From: Cryptomeria japonica
Taxonomy: Eukaryota > Streptophyta > Pinopsida > Cupressales > Cupressaceae
Assembly (NCBI RefSeq): GCF_030272615.1
Contig: NC_081406.1
Span: 458,952,072 to 459,016,071, forward strand
Reading direction: 5' to 3'
DNA: 64,000 nucleotides
In this document: piece by piece, positions 33,161-43,600 of the stretch
How positions within the stretch are numbered: position 1 is the stretch's first letter
Layout of the letters: each line of letters begins with the position of its first letter
Program-made: the position numbers and the translations under genes
The notes under the pieces: model-generated
Told to the model about the DNA's origin: nothing
The model's database searches: none
Seen by the model: the letters and a program-made list of their open reading frames with translations, nothing else

Positions 33161-33460
33161 ACCAACTCAATGATTGAGAAAAAAGCCATCAAAAGTGCAA
33201 AATAGAAGAATCTTGAAGACGTCAACCAAGGGTACAAGATAGTGCTTCATAGACCCTATTGACTTGACATGTGGGATATAATGGGACTTGAATTGATGGA
33301 TTTTGTACACTTCAATGACTATTGTATTGATGTGATCCATAACAAGTTCAAGGTTGATGCTCATTGGTGGTGGCACTTCCATGCCCAAACAGTCAACACC
33401 TATAAGCTTTTGAGATCAAAATTTTATTTCAAGTTCATTCTATGATATTTTTGTTTACAA
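33161..33460 (+). pseudogene. Decayed coding-like stretch, unidentified
   Basis: One plus-strand frame reads NLEDVNQGYKIVLHRPY, stop, LDMWDIMGLELMDFVHFNDY, then KFKVDAHWWWHFHAQTVNTY. The composition (WWWH, HFHAQTV, D-rich) looks like a real protein rather than noise. I do not recognise the family, and the stretch has no clear start or end. It may be the remnant of a transposon protein. Confidence 0.3.
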
Positions 33461-35070
33461 CTTGAGAATTTAAAATTCTGAATTTACAACTCCAATTCTC
33501 TAATTTAGTTTTAATAAATAGCTAGTTCATTTGCATCAAAGAGGAATTGGAGCACATGCTCATTCAACCACTTAGTAAAGTGTAATAGAGTGTACTTACA
33601 AATGGTAAAGGACTTAGTGTATCTGCATTCCAACTTGTGTCTATTGTCACACAAAGTAACTAAAAGGAAGGGGATAAAGAAGTGGGATATTGAGGCAAGG
33701 CATATCACCTTGGATGCTACCTTTTAACACCTTGTTGCATTTATCATCTAGTGAGCATAAGAGTGATACTATGAGTGCAAGTGCTAGCACCGATGATTGT
33801 GGTTATTCTAATTGTAGGTGCTAAAAATCGATATCACCTGCAATTCTCCATTTTTAACCTAATCACGCATATAATCTTCATTATTCGCACAAACCTATCC
33901 TATTTCCCCCTTTACATTTCCTACCAAATAATTTCATTTCCTTCCCATTTTAGGTTTGCGGTTTCATTTTACCCTTAAATTCAACCCCCTTGCGTTAGAT
34001 CTTTCCCTTGTCACTTTTGCAATGTCATTTTGCCTAATTTTGTCCCAATTAGGGTTTTTTGCTCCTCATTCGGCTAGTGTTAACTTTAAGAAACCCCCTC
34101 TCAAAAAAATGTATAACATCTTGACGAATATTTAATTTTATTTCTAGAAAATAATATTTTTATTGGCGAATCTTTTCTGTTTTTAAAGAAAATAATTAAT
34201 TTTACTGGCAATTTTTTTTTATATCAAATTTTATTAGTAGAAAATATTGGTGAATCTTATAAAATAATAAGAGTATGAATTGATTAATATTGCAAATCTT
34301 TTCATTTAAAAAAATATTTTTTTATAGAAAAGTAAAGGCCTGAAGGTGGAAATCATTAATGAGTTTAAGGGGTAGACTCTACTTTATTTAGTTTCTACCA
34401 TTAATTTAAAATAATGTAATAGCCCTCTTTGCATTTTGTGAGATAAAATGTACCAACAATTTGTAATACTCATGGGGCAAAAAATTCTTTTTAGACCATT
34501 GATTTTCATTGAGGTCAACAATTCAAAAATAATTTCAATACCAACAAGCATTACAACTTGTAAGTACAATTTACCTCATGGAATACAATGAAGGTCATTA
34601 TATTATATTTTAAATGAATTGTGGCAACTAAAGATTGTTTATATAATCCTAAAGTAACTAATAATTATGATATATTATTGGCGAATTAATTTAGATTTCT
34701 ACAACAAATTATAAAATATTGGCGAATCTGATCCAATCATGTATTGAATATTTTGGCGAATCTTTGAGTTAAATTTTATTTTCTTTGGCGATTTAAATAA
34801 CGCTGAAATAAAAATTTGTAAAAATGTGGTGATTCGGGTCTCCTTAAAAGTAAAACTTATTAGCCAAATTTTGATTTCCAAATTAAAAAAGATAGCCAAT
34901 TAGCTAATATTAGCCACTAAAAAAATCATTCCTAATTCGGTCCTCCCATTTCGCCTTGTCCATTTCATGTCCAAATCCTTCCATTTTCTTCCCATTTCAA
35001 GTTTGACATTTCATTTATCCTCAACTTGTCCCCTTTGCGTCAGATCATTACCCTCTCGATCTAGTGATGT
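33461..35070. other. AT-rich sequence, possible broken LTR
   Basis: No gene. 33828-34080 and 34920-35070 share wording ('ccttccattttcttcccatt', 'aacttgtccc(c)tttgcgt(c/t)agatc') and may be parts of one LTR-like repeat split or partly duplicated by the AT-rich block 34090-34915. That block repeats 'ttggcgaatct' several times. Confidence 0.35.
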
Positions 35071-36268
35071 TAATTTTTGACCTATATTGCCTCTCGCTTT
35101 CCATTTTCAGTCATGTTGGCTTCATTTCTTCCCTATTATTGTTTTGAGGTTCCATTTTGACCTCTTCTTTGACCCCATAGTGTCGCATTCATTCCTTCTC
35201 CGTTCAATGACCCGCTTTGACCCAATTTACCTATTATTGCTTGGTTTTATCCAGTATGACCTAATTTTCCAATCTTTGCTCAAATCTTTCCATTTTTTGT
35301 TTGAAACTTCCCAATTCTTTCTAAATTCATCTATTTTGACCAAAATTGACTTAATTTTACCTAATGAAGGTCTTTGAGCATCAGGTTGACTAATTGCCCT
35401 TTTAGGTTTAATTAATTCTTTAATTAATTAAGCCTCTTCTTACGAATTCTTCTTCTTTAAATCTTTCATCATTTAATTAAACATCTCCCTTTTTAATAAT
35501 AACTAAATAATATTAAATAATTTAATTAATTTTAATTCATCGCCTTTATTAAATGATTTTAATTATTTAATTAAAAAATTTCATTTCTAATGCCTTATAG
35601 TTGAATAATTTATTTGAATTATTCGATTAGCTAAGTATGTCATAAAATTAAATAAATGTCTTTATTTATTTAATTTTCCAATTATATTCTCATACGAGGA
35701 TAATATCTTCTTTTTTAATTATTACTTGCAGAATATCCTCCTAATTTTTTAAAATGGTGATATCATCTTGGATATTTATGAGATTTCTCTTTGATTTTTG
35801 AAAATTGTGTTTTTTGGAAATATGTCATTATATCTTCTGTTTTTTTTTTTGAAAATGAGGTATGTGTTGGGACTTCAAAATATTGGTCAAATTTTGAAGA
35901 CCCAGGTTCAAAATTTTGTTAAATGCATTCATAATTGCCTTGTAGAACAGGCCTGAGTAGCTTAGTTTGTCAGCTCATATTTTTGTACTAGTGAAAAGTC
36001 ATGTAAAATCCTCTTGAGAGATTGTTATACACCTTGAAAAGATGCCATTATTCCATTTTCATCTTTCCTGGACCAGATTTGATGTGTTTGTGAAGTCTCC
36101 TTTGAAGGTCCTGAGGTTAGGGTTGTTGTTTGCACCTTTTGCACATTTATGAGTAACTCACTTTGAGCAGTTGTATATTCGTGTCAAATGATCCCCATGC
36201 CAGACTAAGATTTTCTTGTGATTATGTACTATTTATTGAAGCCCCACGATCTATTTGATAGGATTTCC
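35071..36268. repeat. LTR-like repeat A, copy 1 (right end truncated)
   Basis: The sequence from 'tttttgacctatattgcctc' to 'gatttcc' matches 60801-61999 almost base for base, in the same orientation. It breaks off exactly where the LTR of the minus-strand Tat element begins. Copy 2 continues for about 700 more bases. It has long 'taattaatt' runs typical of these LTRs. No coding content. Confidence 0.8.
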
Positions 36269-37378
36269 TGAAGAGGGGAAAATAGATTTGAGGGTTAAAT
36301 GATCAATACATAACGAAATAAACATGTCGAATGCTAAAATATCATTAAAAGACCATTTGACCTTGCTATTTTACCTTCTCCTTCGGATTGAGCTTGACAA
36401 AGTGAAGGCACCCCTTGATAATGCTCCACTTGATGTGCTCCTTTGATTGCTGGATGTGGATGGCTCTCCAATGTTGTGCACAAATGGAATGGATTTGAAA
36501 AATGATAAGGATGAGATGATCAAGTTGCCAAGATGATTTCCTGGGCTCAAAAGGGTAGCATAAACTTAGTGGATTTCAAGATGTTTTGAATGAAGGGATG
36601 GAGCCCTATTTTATAGGAAGAGGAGAGAAAAATGAATGGCTAGGATGAATTTGAGATGAAGGGCTAAGATTTACTTGTGAGCTCACACAAGGTCCAAGAG
36701 AGGGTGTGGAGACCAAGAAATATGCCTTAAAGGCATTTTGTATGTCCACACTCCACAAGATGCATTGGAGGAATTAAAAATTCTCCAAAAAAGGATATCA
36801 TGGGGATTGGAGTAATAAAAAGGAAATAAAAATTCCTTGGGAGAGGGGATGCCTAGAGGAATGTGTGATTTCGAAAATCTTACATTCACCTAGGAAAAGA
36901 GCATTTAAAGCTAGTGGCTGGATGAAAAGGACAAAGAGTTGACTTTGTGACTAATCATGATGATTAACCATTAATGACTCATTAGGAGGGGGATTAGAGG
37001 AAATGTTAGGTGGGATTAATATTTTTAGGAGAATTTGACTAGGAGAGAGAATGAGTGGAGGGAATAAAAAATCACAAGAATAATGTTAAGTGAGTTTAGG
37101 GAGTTTCTAGAAGAATGAATTAAGAAGATGATTCGTAGGAATCATGTAGGTTAACTAATTAATTGAAATTTATTAGCTAAGAGGAAGATTTGTGAGGATT
37201 TGATTTTTTTAGAAGAATAAAGAAAGGGATTGATTTATTAAATAAATGAATCGTATGCTATAGTGACAATATTAATTATATTTAATTAATATTGAGAGGA
37301 ATTTGAATTAACATAATTAATTAATTAATTATGCGAGGAATTAAAAATAATTAAAATAATTATTTTTAAGTGTCTACA
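36269..37378 (-). repeat. LTR of element II, left copy (3' LTR)
   Basis: On the minus strand it starts TGTAGACACTTAAAAATAA and ends CCCCTCTTCA (1110 bases). A minus-strand TATA-like CTATAAAATAGGG lies at 36616-36604. It matches 58042-59162 throughout. Confidence 0.85.
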
Positions 37379-37395
37379 TTTTGCCCCTCTTTGAA
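37379..37395 (-). promoter_or_regulatory. Polypurine tract of element II
   Basis: On the minus strand TTCAAAGAGGGGCAAAA directly precedes TGTAGACACTT. Confidence 0.75.
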
Positions 37396-37455
37396 GTGAG
37401 ATGTGATGACACATTGATTCAAATAATAATCTTGTTTTGATGTTGATATTGGTTT

Positions 37456-37523
37456 GATAGGATGCCCCAGCTCTTGATTGATAGATTATGGTATGGTGAT
37501 GCCCCCTCGGGAGATCAATTGAG
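37456..37523. repeat. 68-bp exact direct repeat, left copy
   Basis: It begins GATAGGATGCCCCAGC and ends GAGATCAATTGAG, identical to 48077-48144. It lies between the polypurine tract and PMD exon 1. The right copy abuts the LTR of element I, and its first five bases, GATAG, would serve as a target duplication. Confidence 0.9.
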
Positions 37524-37641
37524 TACTGTTTATTGTAGCGGAGCCCACATAGCCATCATCATGCCTTCACGACGACCGGAGCGTCCCGTGAGGATTGAGA
37601 TCATGCGACAGGCCGTGATCGATGACGAGCCACTGGACGAG

Positions 37642-37991
37642 GTGAGTTGACTGAACTTTGACTTTCAATTTTCTGCATTTGACTTTCTGTGATCATTTGC
37701 GGGCCCTGGAACCTGACCGTGGGTCCCACACAGGGTGCCATGGTCCCTGTGGGGCGCCATGGTCCCCTTAGCGCACCATGGTCCCTGTGGGGATGCCATG
37801 GTCCCCTCAGGGTGCCATGGTCCCTTCAAGGCGCCATGGTCCCTGACAGGGCGCCATGGTCCCTAACAGGGCGCCATGGTCCCAATCAGGACTTGGTGAG
37901 AGATGCCAGGGTTAGCTTATGATGTTTGACAGTTTGCATGAATGATTTTTGATGATTGAGTACTGATTATATTTATGTTTTTGTGATGCAG
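37642..37991 (+). other. Intron 1 of PMD gene with GC-rich minisatellite
   Basis: GTGAGT donor, TTGTGATGCAG acceptor, 350 bases. The open frame seen through part of it (37689-37922) is only translation of the repeat. The matching intron in the minus-strand PMD copy is longer and has different repeats. Confidence 0.7.
37731..37890. repeat. GC-rich minisatellite, 8 units of about 20 bp
   Basis: Eight units of the form G(C/T)GCCATGGTCCCT plus 5-8 variable bases. Every unit carries CCATGG. The stretch stands out from the AT-rich surroundings. Confidence 0.85.
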
Positions 37992-39612
37992 GGTCTCCCG
38001 TACATGAGAGAGCACACGGCGGGGCAGATTCTTCGCAGTATGCATGATCAGATTCCCCGACTTACTCAGGCAGAGAGAGACACATTTTTGATAGTAGGTT
38101 TGTGGTCTATGATTCTTATGCCGGCCATTCAATTTCATCCCGTGATGCTGATGGCACTCATGGAGTGATGGGATCCTGACACATGCACGTTCCAGCTTCC
38201 AGTAGGGGAGATGACGGTGACACTTGAGGATGTGTACCGCATTCTTCGCCTATCGATCAGAGGAGCTACCGTGACATATGCGATCGATTGGTCAGTAGAG
38301 GATCATCAGAGGGAGTAGGTATATTACATAGGGAGAGTCATGCCGAGTGAGACGAGAGGTCGTATCATGGTCATCTGGCTCTTACATCCTACAGGAGAGG
38401 TGCCCCTCATGAGACGTCTTATGATAGCCATCATTGCACTAGTTGTCTGCCCTAATGGGCGAGGTACACACATGCATGGGGGTCTCACATGGTGCATCAG
38501 GGCTATGGAGAGACACAGGAGAGTATATGCCTGGGGTCAGAGTATGCTTGCACATCTCTATCACGACCTCAAGGAGTATGTTTTCGGATAGGGTTGCAGC
38601 TTGATGACATGCACACTTCTGCAGGTGTGGATATTTGAGCACTTTACATGCACCAGGCCTGTCGGCTATCCGATGAGTACGACTAGTGAGCGACCTAGGG
38701 TATTTGCTTATCCACTTACCAGTGAGTGGAGATTTGGAGATCTATTGTATTGGAGAGTGATGGTTGACAGATTGACAGCTGAGGTGACCGTGTGGAGACC
38801 ATATCTGCGGATGCACCGATGGGATGGGATGGAGAGACAGTTAGCATGCCTACAGAGGAACCGCCTATTGAGAGGGCGATATCCACACATCATAGTCCCA
38901 TTCTACCTTGACCGAGTACAGAGGCAGTTCAGACTAGAGCAGTGTGTCCCAACCGATGTGCCCATCTACACTCGACACCCACGAGTCCTTCCCAGACCCA
39001 GAGCAGTAGCGAGACCGATGATAGACGATATCGAGATCACAGATATAGAGGGGTCCGACCAGGATGTGGTCACTGATTATGTTGCAGACCCTGGGGCACA
39101 GTGCAGGTATCATTCCTGGTTTGTGAGATCATACCCAGGGCCTATCTTTCCACCAGATCACCCGACAGGCCATCCAGGTCCATGGAGGCATGGAGATCGA
39201 GATGAGGATCAGGGATCCAGATCGGAGGAGCCAGAGGAGGGAGAGGGTCATGAGGAGGCAGGAGGTCCTGATCCGCCTATAGGAGATCAGCCTAGTGCCA
39301 AGGAGGAGGAGGACGAGGATGACGAGGAGGAGGAGAGAGATGATGATGAGGAGAATGAGGATGTAGATGAGGATGGGGATGATGAGGAGGAGGAGGATAG
39401 AGATGATGAGGAGGAGTTAGATGCAGCTCCTCACCATTCAGGAGATGATACCATAGCCTTAGATCCTCCCATTATTCCCCAAAAGGGGGAACACGAGGCG
39501 ATACGGAGACCTGCACCTATCGCGCACAGATCGTTCAAGTGCGGGGAGCCTAGTAGTTCCCAGTCATAGATGCTACCATATCACGATCCCTACTGGCGTG
39601 AGGGAGATCCAG

Positions 39613-39692
39613 GTATAATAGGTTTAAATTGATTGATTGATGTTTTGATGATATAAAATGGTACTAACACAAAATCTGTTCTACTGCTACAG
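39613..39692 (+). other. Intron 2 of PMD gene
   Basis: AG|GTATAA donor and CTACTGCTACAG acceptor. An 80-base T-rich intron splits a codon (phase 1), and the reading GCT AAT GTG CAG is restored across it. Confidence 0.6.
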
Positions 39693-39989
39693 CTAATGTG
39701 CAGGAGTGGCGCTCCTTGATCCAGCAAGCAGTGACAGATATCTCCACGATAGCGCAGATCCCTAGTTCCTCACAGGTTGCTTATAGACCTCAAGGGAACG
39801 CGGGTCGGCATGATGATTTGTTTTCCCCATTTCGAGTACAGGTAGAGATATGGAGGGAGAGAGAGCGGGCTCTATCAGAGGACCTTCAGCGAGCACAGCA
39901 TGATCTAGCAGCAGCTCAAGCCGAGGCTACCTCATATCGCGCTATCCTTATGGATAGGGATTGTAGGAGTTCCTCTCGGAGCCATTCAT

Positions 39990-40693
39990 GATCTATATCA
40001 CGGTATACGCCTATGGGTCCACCTGCACGGCCGGATCAGGAGGGAGCATCTAGTCGTCACTCTCCAGCCACCAGCCCTAGGGATAGAAGATGATTTTATG
40101 ATGTAGGGTAGGTCACATTTTGGGTGTATAGGGACCTACCTTTGTATATTGATCCACATATATATATATATATATACATGCTTCTTTGTTTCAAACATGT
40201 TATCTTTAATGCCTAAACAATGCATATTGTGATTAAAGTTAATATATTTGGTAGATGTACATGTATGTTCTGAATTTAATTTCCATGTGATTGATTTCTC
40301 AATGCTCCATGATTAAATTGATACATGTGTGACTTAATTAAAATATTTGATCAAGTACTATATTGATGATAAGGAAGAAAGTATGTATTAAGCCTACGAA
40401 TCATATAGCTAATGTGATTTAATTTGAATTTAAACACAACATGACATGATTCAACTTAACACATAAAAGCATTGTATAATATGTCAACATAATGAAAATG
40501 TAAATCTTTTGTAATTTACATAAATGAATTCAAGACAAACCCTAAAGTAAAGAAACATGCTTGTCAGGAACGAAGCAATATAGATTAAACAAAACATCAT
40601 ATAATTCTATTTGCTCTAACAAAGATATGCTAACATATTATCCAATTTTGAAGAAGTGAGAAAGGAAATAGATAAATGATAAGGAATGAGGAA
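39990..40693. other. Convergent 3' ends of PMD gene and element I pol; no gene
   Basis: AT-rich with a (TA)n run at 40153-40172. It holds the 3' untranslated region of the plus-strand PMD gene and of the minus-strand pol gene. No further feature recognised. Confidence 0.55.
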
Positions 40694-43600
40694 TTAAGCA
40701 TAGTATCTACGCAAGTGCATAGCGTTTATAGGGTCTTTAAGAGGCGTACCGTCTACATCCACTATTTTGTAAGCACCTGATCCATAATCTTCAATAACGA
40801 TATATGGTCCAAGCCAATTAGGACTAAATTTTCCCTTTTCTTTAGGTAAGGCATTCACATTGTGCTGATTCTCATAGAGCACTAAGTCACCTACTGAGAA
40901 GGAATGTTGAATAACCTTATCATTATAGCTTCATTGTAGAGTTTTGTGATACGCTTGAATATGCTCAAGAGCATTTATACACTGTTCATCAAGCATCTCA
41001 AGCTGTTGAAGCCTTTGTTCTCTGTAAGAGTCATCATCTACTATACCTTTGAGAGAAACTCTGAGTGATGGAATCTCTAATTCTAACGGCATAATAGCAT
41101 CAGCACCATAAACAAGATTATAAGGAGTAGTTCCTGTGGCAATTCGTATACTCGTTCGGTAGGCCCAAAGAGCATAGATTAGCTGAGTACTCCAATCCTT
41201 ACCATGCTTATTCATGGTTTTGCAAAGAATTTGTTCGATTATTTTATTGGATGATTCGGCTTGACCATTTGATTGAGGATAGTATGGTGTAGAAAATTGA
41301 TGTTTGATATGATATTTCTCGAGGAATTGCTTCACGTCTTTATTCTTAAATGATGTCCCATTATCAGAGATTATAGTGGAAGGTATCCCAAATCGAGAAA
41401 TAATGTTTTCTAGAAGAAATTGACAAATCACTTCAGCTGTAGTGGAGCGAAGAGGAACAGCTTCTACCCACTTTGTAAAGTAATCTGTTGCGGTTATAAT
41501 GAAAGTATGACCTTGAGATGAAGGAGGAGAGATTTTACCGATGAGATCCAACCCCCATGCAGAGAAAGGCCAAGAGGCTACCTGAGAACGGAGTTCTTGG
41601 GCAGGAGCATGAATCAAATTATTGTGTTGTTGACATTGATGACATTTCTTAACAAATGAAAAAGAATCCTGCTGCATAGTTTGCCAATAATATCCCATAC
41701 GAAGCAATCTTTGAATCAAGGATTTACCTCCAAAATGCCCCCCACAGGCACCTGAATGCGCCTCTTCAAGAGCAATAGGGATTTCCGATTTGTTAAGATA
41801 GCGAAGGAGAAGACTGTTATAACCCCTTCGGTAAAGAACATTAGAAAGAATGATATATCTAGCAGACAATTTGCGAACTCTAGCCCTGGTGTTCCTATTG
41901 GCAGAATCAGGAAAGGTACCATCAGTCAAGTATCTTACGATATGTGAGTACCATTCATCTGAGTCTATAAAGTCGCAATATGTCACCAGGCTAGAATCAT
42001 CTACAATAGCTGGAGAAATAAGGTTGTGAATAACGAATTTAAGATCCACCACGGGGTCCTCTAAAGATACAAGAGAAGCCACACATGCCATTGCGTCCGC
42101 ATGTCGATTATCTTTTCGAGGAACAGGTTCTATGGTGTAAGAATCAAATTTTTGTAACAAATAGATAGCAAGGTCTTTATATTGTGATAATTTGTCTTGT
42201 TTTGCTTGATACAGTCCTGTTACTTGTCTTATAATCAGTTGAGAATCTCCAAAAATATGTATGTGTTTTATATTCAAAGCTAAGGCTGCGTTTACTCCTG
42301 CTATAAGAGCCTCATACTCAGCAATGTTATTGGTACATAGGAAATTGAGATGGTAAGATAAGGGAATGGACTTCTTTGTAGGAGAAATCAGAACAACACC
42401 TGCCCCCGATCCCATATGACACTTAGAGCCATCAAAGTATAACTCCCAAGTTTCATCTTTCTCTGTACAAAGGATGAAGTCGTCAGGAAAAGACTCAGGG
42501 TTAGGGAAGGAGAAAGGTGAAGGGGCCTCAACTAAGTGATCGGTCAATGCTTGCCCTTTAATTGCCCTTTGTGAAACAAATTTAAGGTCAAATTCAGTTA
42601 ACATCATAACCCACTTAGCTAGGCATCCTAATAAATCAGTTTTAGAGAAAAGATGCTTCAACGGATCAAACTTTACCATGACGTGGACTTCTGAATTTAA
42701 GAGATAATGTCTCAATTTCTGAGTCGCAAACACCAAGACCAAGCATTGTCTTTCTATCGTAGAATATCGGGTCTCATAATCGAGTAAGGTACGACTTATA
42801 TAATAAACCAGACACTCCTTACCATCTTTATCATGTTGTGCCAATAATGCTGCAAGAGCATGAGAAGAAGCAGCTGTATAAAGAAGGAAGGGTTTAGAAG
42901 GTTCGGCCGGTCGAAGGATAGGAGGATTAGCCAAATACATTTTTAAATCTTCAAATGCTTGCTGACAATCTTCATTCCATTGAAAAGTGATATTCTTTTT
43001 GAGAAGTTGAGTGAAAGGAAAAGTACGATCTGCAAGTTGAGATACAAACCTACGAATAGCTTGAATCTTTCCTTGTAAGATTTTGAGTTGAGACACATTT
43101 CTAGGAGGTGGCATGTTGACAATAGCATCTATTTTCTTAGTATCCACCTCAATCCCACGATGCGAAACTATGAATCCTAATAGTTTTCCACTATCCACAC
43201 CAAAAACACATTTTTGGGGATTCAAGCACATGTGATATTTACGAATCCTTTCAAAGATTTGACGAAGGATCTTAATGTGATCTATGTGGAGAACGGATTT
43301 GGCCAAAATATCATCAACATAATCTTCTAAAATCTTATGCATGTAATCATGAAAGATAAGGGTCATCGCTCGTTGATAAGTTGCACCAGCATTTTTAAGT
43401 CCGAAAGGCATCATTATCCAACAAAACGTACCCCAAGGAGTGGTGAAAGTGGTTTTGAATTGATCTTGAGGGTTAATGAAAATTTGATCGTATCCTGAAA
43501 AACCATCCATGAAGGATAACAAGGCATGTCCTGCCGTAGAATCAACTATCATGTCAATGTTTGGAAGAGGGAAATCATCTTTTAAAGAAGCGTTATTTAA

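Larger units (their letters stand above)
37561..39989 (+). pseudogene. Intron-containing plant mobile domain (PMD) gene, antisense to the Tat elements
   Basis: Exon 1 (37561-37641) reads MPSRRPERPVRIEIMRQAVI and ends at a GTGAGT donor. Exon 2 starts at 37992 after TGATGCAG, in phase, and runs to about 39612, where a GTATAA donor follows. Exon 3 (39693-39989) reads ANVQEWRSLIQQAVTDIS and ends SSRSHS. The PMD core has WDPDTCTFQLPVGEMTVTLED (38168-38230), GLTWCIRAMERHRRVYAWGQ, HDLKEYVFG and LLQVWIFEHFTCTRP. An acidic Asp/Glu stretch lies at about 39296-39420 and a helical tail in exon 3. In-frame stops at 38166 (TGA), 38316, 38589 and 39567 (all TAG) disable it, and there is no frameshift. PMD proteins act in nuclear transposon silencing in Arabidopsis (MAIN/MAIL family). 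Here the role of the copy is unknown. Confidence 0.8.

Noticed and set aside
37689-37922. 77-residue plus-strand ORF
   Set aside because: It lies in the PMD intron and is only translation of the CCATGG minisatellite.
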